Assembly: GCA_016716135.1 (NCBI GenBank)
Contig: JADJWX010000007.1
Coordinates: 124,001 to 188,000, forward strand
DNA: 64,000 nucleotides
Reading direction: 5' to 3'
Source: Lewinellaceae bacterium
Lineage (GTDB): Bacteria > Bacteroidota > Bacteroidia > Chitinophagales > Saprospiraceae
Each line of letters begins with the position of its first letter. Within the stretch, counting starts at the first letter, position 1. Shown here one piece after another: positions 32,507 through 42,665 of the stretch. The translations under genes and the position numbers were made by a program. The notes beneath the pieces are model-generated. The model saw only the letters and a program-made list of their open reading frames with translations. It had not been told where the DNA came from and did no database searches.

Positions 32507-35428
32507 TTACTCCAGAACAAACTCCGTACTTGTAGTAGTACCGTCTTTTTGCATTTCCAGCACGTAAGTGCCTTTTAGAAGGTAGTATTTTCCGGTATCG
32601 GCTTTTTTCAGTTGGACAGGTTTGCCTTTATCCTTTTGGGCATCCTGAACACTTTTTTGGTACTTCTTCAACGCCGCTTCCTGAAAATCCAGTGCGAAGG
32701 TAAATGAGTTCATGCCTTTAACACAATCAGCCTGTCCATTATTGAGCAAAAGCCCATCTTTTGTTTTGACGGTCCAGTCAGCGGTTCCGGCGGCAGCCGT
32801 GTAAAAATGCACCGGTAGTTCCGGGTCCTTCAATTCGGTATAGGCCCGTTTGACACCCCAGTTTCTGGAAAATCGGGTTTTGGGCAATTCAAACAGGTGT
32901 ATAGTCGAGGCAAGCACCTCGGGTGTCAACGCCGCCACGTGGGCAATGTTCATTTTATAAATTGATCGCCCGTGTGTACCGACCAGCAGCTCTTTCGCTT
33001 GCGCCTGAACGGCCAGGTCATGCACCGGCACATTGGGAAACCCGGAATCCACTGCCTGAAAATGCTGTCCCCGGTCGACCGAAACGTACAGGCCCAGGTC
33101 GGTACCGACGTAGAGCACATCGGGGTTGACCGGATCTTCGCGCACCACATTCACGGGCGCAACGGGCAGGTCAGAATCCAGTTGCTGCCAGGTGGCGCCG
33201 TAGTCTTCCGACACAAACAAATGCGGCATGAAATCATCCCAGCGGTAGCCGTTCAAACTGGCATACACCCGGCTTTTTTCATGCGCCGAAGCAAGCACCC
33301 TGGATACCCACATATTTTGCGGCAGCGAGTCGGAAATGCGCTTCCAGGTATCGCCCCCATCGCGGCTGACGTGGATCAGCCCGTCGTCGGAGCCGGTGTA
33401 CAACAAGCCGAATTTCAGCGGGCTTTCATGGATCGACGTCAACGTGCCGTAGGGCACATTGCCGGGCCGGCCGCCGCTGGTAAGATCGTTGGAAATAGCC
33501 TCCCAGTCGTCGCCGCGGTTGAACGAGCGGTACAGCCGGTGCGCCCCGAGGTAAAGTACATCCTGCTGATGCGTGCTCAAATGGATCGGCGTTTGCCAGT
33601 TGAAACGCAAGGGGCGCTCCCCCAGGTCGTGTTTGGGGGTAACTGGTTTGCTGCGCCCGGAATTTTTATCAATTCGGAAATAAAACCCGAACTGAAAACC
33701 GGTGTACACGGTGTTGTTGTTCCGGGTGTCGATGGCTACCTGCATGCCGTCGCCGCCGAGCAGCGATTTGTACGGGTATTGCCCCGAACCATGCCAGCGG
33801 CTGGAGGCTTCGTAATTCGACGGCCCTACCCACACACCGTTGTCCTGCGTGCCGCCGTACACATTGTAGGGTTTGTCTTCGTCCACGGCGATCGCGTAAA
33901 ATTGCCCGACGGGCGGGTTGTTGCATTTGATCCAGGAGGCGCCGTCGTCCCAGGAAATGTTCAGGCCGCCGTCGTTGCCGTTGACCAGGTAGCCGGGCCG
34001 GTTGGGGTTGAGCCAGAGCGCGTGGTGATCGACGTGCACGTTGTCGCCGTTGATGTTTTTCCAGGTTTGCCCGCCGTCCTCACTGGAGAGGATCAGAAAA
34101 CCCAGGAGATACACCTTGTCCGGGTTGTCGGGCAGGCACCGGATGTTGGAAAAATAGTAGCCGTAAGTAAAATTCATACGCTCCAGGGGCTCCACGTGGC
34201 TGCGTTGCCAGGTTTGCCCGCCGTCGTCGCTGCGGTAAACTTCGGCGCCGATGTAATCGACATCGAACAGCTTGGCATTGGCGTCTTCCAGGTATTCCAC
34301 CAGGGTTTGCGGTGTGATCTTGCCTTTTTCCACCAGGCTCTTCACCTTTTTTGCGGTGTATTTTTCCGGGAAATTATTTGTTTTCAAAAAAGCGGCCAGC
34401 TGGTCTTCGGAGCGTTTCAAAAAATCTTCGGCCGAAATTTCGCGCAACTGATCCTTGGTCAACACATCCTCCTCGGGTTCGTCTTTTTTCGGTTTGGGAT
34501 TTTGGTTATCCACACAGGCGTACAGCACGGTTTTTCCATCTTTTGCCCCGGCGCACAGGCCGATCCGCCCGATATTTTCGCCGGTCGGGAAGCCGCTTTC
34601 CGGTGTGCTGATGCGGCCCCAGGTACCGCCGCCGTCGGTGCTTTTCCAGATCGCCGAGCCGGCGCCGGCGCCGCTGAAATTCCAGGCTTTGCGCTCGCGC
34701 TGCCAGGTAGCGGCGTACACGGTGTTTGGCGAAGCCGGGTCGAGGCAGAGGTCGATGGCGCCCGACTGGTTGTCAACGAACAGCGTGCGCGTCCAACTCA
34801 GGCCGCCATTGGTGCTGCGATACACCCCGCGCTCGGCGTTGGGGCTGTACAAATGCCCCAGCACTGCCACCCACAACACCTCCGGATCGGTCGGGTGCAA
34901 CACGATGCGGCTGATGTGGTGGCTTTCGGGCAGGCCGCGCCACTCCCAGGTTTTGCCGCCGTCGGCGCTGCGGTACACGCCGGTACCGGCGTAGGATGAC
35001 CGGCTGCTGTTGCACTCCCCGGTGCCCACCCAGAGCACGCCGCGCCGCCAGTCGACGGCAATATCGCCGATGGTGATGGATGCCTCCTGGTCGAAAACCG
35101 GCTTGAAAGTCGTGCCGTTGTTCTCGCTGTACCACAGTCCGCCCGAAGCATAGGCCACGTACATGCGGGTGGGGTCGGCGGGGTCCACGTCCACGTCGGC
35201 TACCCGTCCGGAAAAGACCGAGGGGCCGATATTTTCCGGCTTGAGCGGTTTGAGCAGGGAATTCTGTTTCAGTAATTTATGCTGTTCAAATGCCTCGAAG
35301 CGGATGTCGGCGGGTGTGGGTTTTTGGGCGTGGGCTGCGTAGCAAATCAGCAAGAAAAACGAGAGTAAAACCGAACAGATACCGGAGTTACTGTTTGGGC
35401 ATGCAAAACGGCGCATAGGCAAATTCAT
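32507..35428 (-). CDS. BNR/sortilin-like beta-propeller exported protein
   Basis: A 973-residue exported protein of the VPS10/sortilin-like, so-called glycosyl hydrolase, BNR-repeat family. A signal peptide (hydrophobic at residues 17-30, ending AAHAQ) precedes many Asp-box repeats such as VYRSADGGKTWEW, VYRSTNGGLSWTR, IWKSTDGGGTWGR, VYRSDDGGQTWQR, LSSEDGGQTWKN and HVSRDGGDTWKR. These form two seven-bladed propellers. Residues around 330-400 are an inserted helical, Lys/Glu-rich segment. The C-terminal 100 residues are a beta-sandwich-like domain. Catalysis is not proven for this family. The ATG at 35428 is preferred because an upstream start would add an unlikely extension. Confidence 0.85.
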   Translation of the reverse strand: MNLPMRRFACPNSNSGICSVLLSFFLLICYAAHAQKPTPADIRFEAFEQHKLLKQNSLLKPLKPENIGPSVFSGRVADVDVDPADPTRMYVAYASGGLWYSENNGTTFKPVFDQEASITIGDIAVDWRRGVLWVGTGECNSSRSSYAGTGVYRSADGGKTWEWRGLPESHHISRIVLHPTDPEVLWVAVLGHLYSPNAERGVYRSTNGGLSWTRTLFVDNQSGAIDLCLDPASPNTVYAATWQRERKAWNFSGAGAGSAIWKSTDGGGTWGRISTPESGFPTGENIGRIGLCAGAKDGKTVLYACVDNQNPKPKKDEPEEDVLTKDQLREISAEDFLKRSEDQLAAFLKTNNFPEKYTAKKVKSLVEKGKITPQTLVEYLEDANAKLFDVDYIGAEVYRSDDGGQTWQRSHVEPLERMNFTYGYYFSNIRCLPDNPDKVYLLGFLILSSEDGGQTWKNINGDNVHVDHHALWLNPNRPGYLVNGNDGGLNISWDDGASWIKCNNPPVGQFYAIAVDEDKPYNVYGGTQDNGVWVGPSNYEASSRWHGSGQYPYKSLLGGDGMQVAIDTRNNNTVYTGFQFGFYFRIDKNSGRSKPVTPKHDLGERPLRFNWQTPIHLSTHQQDVLYLGAHRLYRSFNRGDDWEAISNDLTSGGRPGNVPYGTLTSIHESPLKFGLLYTGSDDGLIHVSRDGGDTWKRISDSLPQNMWVSRVLASAHEKSRVYASLNGYRWDDFMPHLFVSEDYGATWQQLDSDLPVAPVNVVREDPVNPDVLYVGTDLGLYVSVDRGQHFQAVDSGFPNVPVHDLAVQAQAKELLVGTHGRSIYKMNIAHVAALTPEVLASTIHLFELPKTRFSRNWGVKRAYTELKDPELPVHFYTAAAGTADWTVKTKDGLLLNNGQADCVKGMNSFTFALDFQEAALKKYQKSVQDAQKDKGKPVQLKKADTGKYYLLKGTYVLEMQKDGTTTSTEFVLE

Positions 35429-35497
35429 CGATGGAAGTTGTTTTTCAGGGGAAGGTAAGACGAATTCCAAAAATGTAGCAAAATGCAGATAAGCAGG

Positions 35498-36142
35498 CTA
35501 GCGTATCCGGCAAACCGCCATCCAGTAATACCCCAGTTCCGCGATTTCAACCTCCAAACCGTGTTTTTCCAAAACCTGGCGCAAAAACGCCGGCGTTGGG
35601 AAATTTTTCAGCACCAGGTGCTCCGAGCCATCGGCCAGGCGGCGCAGCTGGTACGAATTCCCCTGCGCGTCGGTGTGGTGCCGGGGTGTGCTGCTGCCGG
35701 GAACGAAAAAATTGTCGACAAACACCAGTGTGCCGCCCGGTTCGACCCACTGCAGGCACTGCGTTAAAAATTGATCGAGCTGGTCCAGCAGAACATGCGA
35801 CCAGATAAATCCAGCAAACAGCCCGTCGAACCGGTTGTCGATGTTTGTTTGAAAAATATCGTCGCGCCGGAACTGCACGTTTCCGCCGGGATAGATTTTT
35901 GCGCGGGCAATTTCGAGCATGGCTTCGTTGACGTCGGTCGCAACAACCGATGCCGCCGTTGGAGCCAGGCGTTGGGTAAACCAGCCCGTGCCGCAGGCAA
36001 TTTCGAGCAGGTTTTTGTTGTGAAAAACATCCTGCAAAATAGCCGCCATGCGCTGCAAGTCTTGCTGACGTTCGGGTTTGGCATAAACCTGTTCGTACTC
36101 GGCAGCGCGGTCGGCGTAATATTGGATCAAATCATTTTTCAT
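35498..36142 (-). CDS. Class I SAM-dependent methyltransferase
   Basis: A 214-residue methyltransferase. Motif I LLEIACGTGWFTQRLAP near residue 45, the acidic VVATDVNEAML near residue 66, RRDDIFQ near residue 90 and PGGTLVFVDNFFVPGS near residue 135 are all in place. It resembles small ubiquinone/menaquinone or general substrate methyltransferases, but the substrate is unknown. Its ATG overlaps the end of the NUDIX gene by 11 bp, which suggests translational coupling. A longer start (TTG at 36151) adds three residues. Confidence 0.8.
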   Translation of the reverse strand: MKNDLIQYYADRAAEYEQVYAKPERQQDLQRMAAILQDVFHNKNLLEIACGTGWFTQRLAPTAASVVATDVNEAMLEIARAKIYPGGNVQFRRDDIFQTNIDNRFDGLFAGFIWSHVLLDQLDQFLTQCLQWVEPGGTLVFVDNFFVPGSSTPRHHTDAQGNSYQLRRLADGSEHLVLKNFPTPAFLRQVLEKHGLEVEIAELGYYWMAVCRIR

Positions 36143-36761
36143 GTTCGGCAAGCTGGATCAGTTCGCGGATGTTGCCATACACTTCCGGGCCCGAAGCAAG
36201 CCAGGTGAGGGGGTCTACCCAGTGGATTTCTTCGATATCTTCCTCCGTTTGCGGCACCACTTCGGTGTCCGTGGTTTGCATGCGGTACCACCAGGTACAC
36301 TTCAGGATGCGCGTTTCTTTTTCGAAGTAGGTGTGCCAGGTGTGGGTCAGCAAGGGCCCCAGGGTAATATTTTTCAGCCCGGTTTCTTCCTGCACTTCAC
36401 GAACGGCTGCCTGTTCCGGGGTTTCCCCGGCATCTATTTTCCCCTTCGGCAGGTCCCAGGACCCCCTCCGGAAAAACACCAGCAGTTGGCCATCCTGGTT
36501 GGTCACGTAACCCCCGGCAGCGTCTAATTGCTTAAAACAAGCCTGAAAATCAGCCCAGAGTGCTTCGGCCTTTTCGGCATAGAAGGCAACCGTTTTTACC
36601 GTTTTATTTTTATCGAGCAAGTCGAGGTATTGTCTGAGTTGTTTTTTTTTGCCGAGGTAAGGCGCCGTGTAGACATCCTTCCCCGGCAGGAGCCCCAGTG
36701 CGCCAATAGTTTCGGGCGTGCCCAGAAAAACCGGGACAGTGTTTACATAGACTTTGTACAT
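36132..36761 (-). CDS. NUDIX hydrolase
   Basis: A 209-residue protein. The NUDIX box GKIDAGETPEQAAVREVQEETGL (GX5EX7REUXEEXGU pattern) is complete near residues 108-130, preceded by the WDLPKGK strand. The first 80 residues are an unrecognised domain beginning MYKVYVNTVPVFLG that recurs in Bacteroidota NUDIX proteins. NUDIX enzymes cleave nucleoside diphosphates linked to another group. The start ATG at 36761 is chosen because sequence before it looks unconserved. It is divergent from pyrE and overlaps the downstream methyltransferase gene. Confidence 0.85.
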   Translation of the reverse strand: MYKVYVNTVPVFLGTPETIGALGLLPGKDVYTAPYLGKKKQLRQYLDLLDKNKTVKTVAFYAEKAEALWADFQACFKQLDAAGGYVTNQDGQLLVFFRRGSWDLPKGKIDAGETPEQAAVREVQEETGLKNITLGPLLTHTWHTYFEKETRILKCTWWYRMQTTDTEVVPQTEEDIEEIHWVDPLTWLASGPEVYGNIRELIQLAEHEK

Positions 36762-36889
36762 TTGCTGCGTCGGAATCAGTTTTATTTCCCCGGTCCAAAG
36801 AACGAACTTCCGCTTTGTCGACCCAAGCATTCGAAACAAATTATCATTTTGCCAACTACCCTACCCCAACATCTCAAACGCCGTATTGA

Positions 36890-37525
36890 ATGAATCACGC
36901 CGCTGAAGTTGCCCGCCAGTTGTTAGAAATCAAGGCGGTTCAACTCAAACCGCAAGAGCCCTTTACCTGGGCATCCGGTATGCTTTCCCCGATTTATTGC
37001 GACAACCGCATTGCGTTGTCTTATCCGGCTGTGCGCACGTTTTTGAAAAATTGTCTGGCAGAAACCGCCGGGTCGTTTGGCCCGTTCGATGTTGTTGCCG
37101 GTGTGGCGACAGCCGGAATTGCACATGGCGCGCTGGTTGCCGACAAACTGGACCTGCCCTTTATTTATGTGCGCAGCAGCGCGAAAGGACACGGCCGCCG
37201 GAATCTGATCGAAGGCGAAGTAAAAACCGGACAGCGTGTTTTGGTTGTTGAAGACCTGATCAGCACCGGGGGCAGTTGCCTGGCAGCGGCAGAGGCCCTC
37301 GAAGAGGCAGGTTGTACGGTGGTGGGTGTACTGGCAATTTTCCAGTATGAATTTGCAAAGGCCCGAAATGCTTTTGAAGCAAAAAATTTGCCTTTTCAAA
37401 CCATTTCGGGGTATTCCGCGCTTGTGCAGGAAGCCGTCAAAACAGGCTACATAAATGAAACCGACCAGAAAATATTGGAACAATGGCGTGAAAATCCCGA
37501 GGGTTGGGGCGCCTTATTTGCCTGA
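36890..37525 (+). CDS. pyrE: Orotate phosphoribosyltransferase
   Basis: Joins orotate to PRPP to make orotidine 5'-phosphate in pyrimidine synthesis. The 211-residue length fits. The N-terminal EPFTWASGMLSPIYCDNR binds orotate, and VLVVEDLISTGGSCLAAAEAL near residue 118 is the PRPP-binding motif. VRSSAKGHGRRNLIEG is the flexible catalytic loop with its lysine and histidine. The M42 peptidase gene follows after about 25 bp. Confidence 0.96.
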   Translation: MNHAAEVARQLLEIKAVQLKPQEPFTWASGMLSPIYCDNRIALSYPAVRTFLKNCLAETAGSFGPFDVVAGVATAGIAHGALVADKLDLPFIYVRSSAKGHGRRNLIEGEVKTGQRVLVVEDLISTGGSCLAAAEALEEAGCTVVGVLAIFQYEFAKARNAFEAKNLPFQTISGYSALVQEAVKTGYINETDQKILEQWRENPEGWGALFA

Positions 37526-37549
37526 TTGTTTCAACCACGTTAACCCAAA

Positions 37550-38653
37550 ATGTATAATCGGATGCATGTGATTACACCCGAATCGGAAAAATTCCTTCAG
37601 CAATACCTGAACAACGCTAGCCCGACCGGCTTCGAGGCTTCCGGGCAGCAACTGTGGTTGAAATACCTCCAACCCTACATCGACGAATGGAAACTCGACA
37701 CCTACGGGACCGCCTACGGGATCATTAATCCCGGAAAAGATTTCAAAGTAGTGATTGAAGGGCATGCCGACGAGATTTCCTGGTTTGTCAATTATATCAC
37801 CGACGATGGCTTCATCCACGTGATCCGAAATGGCGGCAGCGACCATATGATCGCCCCGTCGATGCGGGTGCACGTACACCTGCGCAAGGGCGGTACCGTG
37901 GAGGGCGTTTTCGGCTGGCCGGCCATCCATACGCGCAACGAAAAAGAGAGCAACAACATGCCCGCCCTCGACAACATTACCATCGACCTGGGCGCAAAAG
38001 ACCGGGAAGAAGTGCTGAAAATGGGCGTCCATGTGGGCTGTGTCGTTACGTTTCAGGATACGTTTACCGTGGTGAACAACCGCTACTATTGCGGCCGTGC
38101 ACTGGACAACCGGATTGGCGGTTTCTGTGTGGCCGAGGTGGCGCGCCTGCTGAAAGAAAACAAAGACGAACTTCCCTTTACGCTGTATGTCGTCAATTCC
38201 GTGCAGGAAGAAGTCGGGCTCCGGGGCGCCGAAATGGTAGCCGAAACCATCAAGCCAAATGTGGCGATCGTCACCGATGTGACGCACGACACCCACACCC
38301 CGATGATCAATATGAAAAAACACGGCGATGTGCGCGCCGGAAACGGCCCCTCGGTCACCTACGCGCCTGCCGTGCACAATAAACTGCTCGACCTGATCAT
38401 CGAAACCGCCGAAGAAAAAAGCATTCCTTTCCAGCGGGAAGCCGCCTCCCGCTACACCGGCACCGACACCGATGCGTTCGCCTACTCCGGCGGCGGCATC
38501 CCCTCCGCATTGATCTCACTGCCCCTCCGATACATGCACACCACGGTGGAAATGGCGCACAAAGACGATGTGAACAACCTGATCCGGCTGATTTATGAAC
38601 TGTTGAAAAAAATCAATACGTCCCACGATTTCCGTTACTTCAACAAATTGTAG
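37550..38653 (+). CDS. M42 family metallopeptidase (glutamyl aminopeptidase-like)
   Basis: A 367-residue dinuclear zinc/cobalt aminopeptidase of the M42 family. Metal-binding and catalytic signatures in order are EGHADEISWFVNYI near residue 70 (His and Asp), CGRALDNRIGGF near residue 182 (bridging Asp), NSVQEEVGLRGAEM near residue 215 (catalytic Glu pair), VTDVTHDTHTP near residue 243 and RYMHTTVEMAHKDDV near residue 330. The family cuts N-terminal residues from peptides and can form tetrahedral complexes. A second ATG four codons in (37562) is possible. A weak hairpin followed by a long T-run (38661-38697) lies after the stop. Confidence 0.92.
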   Translation: MYNRMHVITPESEKFLQQYLNNASPTGFEASGQQLWLKYLQPYIDEWKLDTYGTAYGIINPGKDFKVVIEGHADEISWFVNYITDDGFIHVIRNGGSDHMIAPSMRVHVHLRKGGTVEGVFGWPAIHTRNEKESNNMPALDNITIDLGAKDREEVLKMGVHVGCVVTFQDTFTVVNNRYYCGRALDNRIGGFCVAEVARLLKENKDELPFTLYVVNSVQEEVGLRGAEMVAETIKPNVAIVTDVTHDTHTPMINMKKHGDVRAGNGPSVTYAPAVHNKLLDLIIETAEEKSIPFQREAASRYTGTDTDAFAYSGGGIPSALISLPLRYMHTTVEMAHKDDVNNLIRLIYELLKKINTSHDFRYFNKL

Positions 38654-38660
38654 GTCGATG

Positions 38661-38697
38661 TTGTACGTCAGGGCAACCGAAGTACAATTTTTTTTCT
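38661..38697 (+). terminator. Short-stem terminator after the M42 peptidase gene
   Basis: TTGTAC (38661-38666) pairs with GTACAA (38682-38687) and is followed by eight Ts. The short stem makes this a moderate call. Confidence 0.5.
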
Positions 38698-38739
38698 TTC
38701 TTTGCTTAGCAAACAGTTTTCAACAGGACTTCACCTTTC

Positions 38740-39222
38740 ATGTACGCCGCCTGCCAAGTCAGTATCGCACCGTTGCGCGCCCAGCCCTCCGACAAGAGTG
38801 AGATGGTTTCCCAATTGTTATTTGGCGAAACCGTTGAAATAACCGGTGTGAAGGACCAATGGCAGCAAATAGTTTGCGCCTGGGACGGGTTTTCCGGTTG
38901 GGTGGACCAAAAACAGCTCAAGCAGCTCACCCCCAGTGAATACGAAGCTTACCAGGAACATTCCGCGCTGAACCTCTCCCTGGTGGAAGGCCTGATGGCG
39001 GCCGATCACTTCATCCCGCTCACACTCGGCGCCGCTTTGCCGGGCTACGATGGCCTGCGCTGCCAGTTGGGCGACCAGTCGTTTCAGTTTTCCGGCCCGG
39101 TAATTACACCGAACCAAGCCCCGCAAACCGGTGATTGGGTGATCAAGATCGCCCGACGCTACTTGCATGCGCCCTACCTCTGGGGCGGCCGCTCCCCTTC
39201 GGTATCGATGCTTCCGGCTTGA
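38740..39222 (+). CDS. NlpC/P60-like protein, N-terminal part of a broken gene
   Basis: Residues 1-65 form an SH3b-like domain (ACQVSIAPLRAQPSDKSEMVSQ and GETVEITGVKDQWQQIV), a second SH3-like region follows, and the NlpC/P60 domain begins with IARRYLHAPYLWGGRSP near residue 145. After that the frame runs out. One base is missing in the C4 run at 39194-39197; restoring it continues into PFGIDASGL in the next piece. In the family such proteins cut peptidoglycan peptides. Confidence 0.75.
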   Translation: MYAACQVSIAPLRAQPSDKSEMVSQLLFGETVEITGVKDQWQQIVCAWDGFSGWVDQKQLKQLTPSEYEAYQEHSALNLSLVEGLMAADHFIPLTLGAALPGYDGLRCQLGDQSFQFSGPVITPNQAPQTGDWVIKIARRYLHAPYLWGGRSPSVSMLPA

Positions 39223-39590
39223 TCCAGATGGTGTTTAAAATTGCCGGCATCCGCCTCCTGCGCGATGCGCCTCAACAGGTTACCCAGGGGCGCCCCGTTG
39301 ATTTTATGGAACAATGTCAGCTTGGCGACCTCGCATTTTTTGACAACGGCAAAGGCGATATCGGCCACGTCGGCATCATTTTGCCCGATTGCTACCTGAT
39401 TCATGCCTCCGGCAAAGTGCGCATCGACAAGCTCGACCACTTCGGCATCTTCAACGCCGAGCAAAACCGGTACACCCACCAGCTCCGCATAGTCAAACGT
39501 CTGCTGCCCGACGCCCCGGCGCAGGATGGCCCGGTTGCCGGCGCGGCTGTGGAAAATGAACTGTTTAGCCAAACGGCGTTGTTTGACTAA
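39135..39590 (+). CDS. NlpC/P60-like domain, C-terminal part of a broken gene lacking the catalytic Cys
   Basis: The family-like sequence begins near 39198 with FGIDASGLIQMVFKIAGI. In active members this reads D-C-S-G, the cysteine being the nucleophile. Here the codon is GCT (Ala), which differs by at least two bases from either Cys codon. The histidine-bearing strand GDIGHVGIILPDCYLIHASG is kept. Together with the N-terminal piece the protein would be 283 residues. It is therefore either an inactive binding protein whose frame is broken by an assembly error, or a decaying gene. The bases before 39198 in this frame are not part of the protein. Confidence 0.7.
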   Translation: MGDQDRPTLLACALPLGRPLPFGIDASGLIQMVFKIAGIRLLRDAPQQVTQGRPVDFMEQCQLGDLAFFDNGKGDIGHVGIILPDCYLIHASGKVRIDKLDHFGIFNAEQNRYTHQLRIVKRLLPDAPAQDGPVAGAAVENELFSQTALFD

Positions 39591-39608
39591 AAGACAATCT
39601 GCCTGCTT

Positions 39609-39800
39609 CTATTTTTCCGGTTTATCCCGCATCCAAAACCAAAGGGCAAGACCTGCTCCCAAAACAATTTGTGCACCGACCAGGTATCCACGCAATGCCG
39701 GCACCAAATGATTTTCGCCTGAAAGAAAAAAATGGATACCGGGAGCCACGATAAAAAGTATCATCAGAATGGCGAACTGTTTGTTCCGATCGTTAAGCAT
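39609..39800 (-). CDS. Small membrane protein of unknown function
   Basis: A 63-residue protein with two hydrophobic stretches (about residues 9-27 and 38-56, the latter GYLVGAQIVLGAGLALWFWM) and a charged tail (RDKPEK). This is typical of a small two-helix inner-membrane protein. No family is recognised. It has its own ATG and sits convergent to the broken NlpC/P60 gene and divergent from queE. Confidence 0.55.
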   Translation of the reverse strand: MLNDRNKQFAILMILFIVAPGIHFFLSGENHLVPALRGYLVGAQIVLGAGLALWFWMRDKPEK

Positions 39801-39902
39801 GTTTCATATTTTAATCGTTATCAGGACAGGGCTCAAATAAAATCCAAACTCCCGATAATTGCTGCACCGTTCAGCATTTACCTTTGAGAAAATTAATTCT
39901 GA

Positions 39903-40667
39903 TTGATCACCAAACTCAAACTCGCACGGCTGAACGGCCAACCCGAAATTTTCTACTCCATCCAGGGAGAGGGGAAAAGTATGGGGCTGCCTTCCGTTTT
40001 TGTGCGTACGAGTCTGTGCAACCTGCATTGCATCTGGTGCGACACCGACTATACCTGGAACTGGACAGGCACCCGGTTTGCACACGCAAATGACGCCAGG
40101 CCCGGCTATACCAAATTTGACAAAAAAACCTGGATCGCCCACTGCACCATTGAAGAAGTAGCGGCCGCAGTGGCCCGACACCCCTGCCGGAATGTGATCC
40201 TGACCGGTGGCGAGCCCATGCTTCAGCAACCGGCCCTGGTGTTGCTGATGCGCCAGCTCCGGCAAACAGACCCCGCCTACCGCTTTGAGGTGGAAACTAA
40301 CGGCACCCTCCTGCCAACACCGGAGTTTCAGCAGCTGGTCGACCAGTTCAATGTTTCCCCAAAACTGGAGAACAGCAACAACAGCCAGAAACTGCGGGAA
40401 AAACCCGCGGTGTATCGTTTTTTTTCGGAAAATGCCAAAGCAGTTTTCAAATTTGTGCTGGCCGAAAAAACCGACCTGGAGGAGGTGCTCGAACTGATGG
40501 CGCGGTATGGGATTCCGGCCGAAAAAATTTGGCTCATGCCTGAAGGGAACACCCGGCAAAAACTCCTGCAACGCCGCCGCTGGCTGGTGGAAGTTTGCAA
40601 ACAATACAACTTCCGGTACACCGACCGGCTACACGTGCAGATTTGGGGGAGCCGGAAAGGGGTGTGA
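39903..40667 (+). CDS. queE: 7-carboxy-7-deazaguanine synthase
   Basis: A radical-SAM enzyme in queuosine (7-deazaguanine) synthesis that converts carboxy-tetrahydropterin to carboxydeazaguanine. The 254 residues start (TTG) with substrate-binding PEIFYSIQGEGKSMGLPSVFVR. The Fe-S cysteines lie in SLCNLHCIWCDTDYTW (C-x3-C-x2-C). ILTGGEPMLQQPAL and RFEVETNGTLLP are the SAM and substrate strands. The TTG start is accepted because the conserved KLKLARLNGQPEIFYS begins right after it and no ATG fits. A single-arm word array follows the stop. Confidence 0.93.
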   Translation: MITKLKLARLNGQPEIFYSIQGEGKSMGLPSVFVRTSLCNLHCIWCDTDYTWNWTGTRFAHANDARPGYTKFDKKTWIAHCTIEEVAAAVARHPCRNVILTGGEPMLQQPALVLLMRQLRQTDPAYRFEVETNGTLLPTPEFQQLVDQFNVSPKLENSNNSQKLREKPAVYRFFSENAKAVFKFVLAEKTDLEEVLELMARYGIPAEKIWLMPEGNTRQKLLQRRRWLVEVCKQYNFRYTDRLHVQIWGSRKGV

Positions 40668-40668
40668 C

Positions 40669-40702
40669 GAGTGCGGAGTGCGGAGTGCGGATTACGGAGT
40701 GG
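40669..40702. repeat. Single-arm word array (GAGTGCG/GATTACG)
   Basis: GAGTGCG words repeated in tandem followed by GATTACG and GAGTGG, starting one base after the queE stop. Word types match those at 8311 and 15166, but no inverted partner is present within the surrounding intergenic DNA. Confidence 0.6.
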
Positions 40703-40759
40703 TTCAACATCCGGGTTATTTGGTCTTTGGCCTTTTACCTCACTATTTTTAAAAAAAAT

Positions 40760-41149
40760 ATGTCTACAAAATTCGATCAAGCAAAACTAGGCGCCCGAAA
40801 ATGGTTGCGTCGCAGTCTATGGGCCGGAATAATTGGTCTGTTCCTGTTTTCCGCAGGCTACTACATCTACCGGACGTACACCATCAGCGAGGGTTCCCGC
40901 TCGGGCACCTTGTTTAAAATTTCCAAAAAAGGCGTCGTGTTCAAAACCTACGAAGGCCAGCTGCACCTGGCCGGCAGCGTGATGATGACCGAGCAAAGTA
41001 CCTGGAATTTCTCGGCTAAAAACAGCGCCGTCTATGAACAGCTCCAGCCCCTGGAGGGTAAAACCGTGCGCTGCTATTACCGCCAAAAAGTCAATGCATT
41101 CCCCTGGCAGGGCGATACCGACTACATCGTGTACAAAGCGGAAGCAATT

Positions 41150-41155
<6 letters not shown>
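40760..41155 (+). CDS. Small membrane-anchored protein (Bacteroidota family of unknown function)
   Basis: A 131-residue protein: a short basic N-terminus (RKWLRRS), one membrane helix at about residues 21-40, then a beta-rich domain with SEGSRSGTLFKISKKGVVFKTYEGQLHLAG. Similar Bacteroidota proteins are sometimes labelled 6-phosphogluconate dehydrogenase in databases, which looks like an error because no Rossmann fold or catalytic motif is present. I chose the ATG at 40760, since an upstream start would read through the word array. It is probably an inner-membrane protein facing the periplasm. Its stop codon lies inside the left arm of the next array. Confidence 0.72.
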
Positions 41156-42624
<1,469 letters not shown>

Positions 42625-42665
42625 TGAATTGATAGTAATACCCGCTGAAAGTTTCCCAGAAACCA

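Noticed and set aside
32972..34999. A 675-residue plus-strand reading frame across the BNR-propeller gene
   Set aside because: It is antisense to the minus-strand gene with clear Asp-box repeats; its own protein has no recognisable motif and follows from the GC-rich codon pattern of the true gene.
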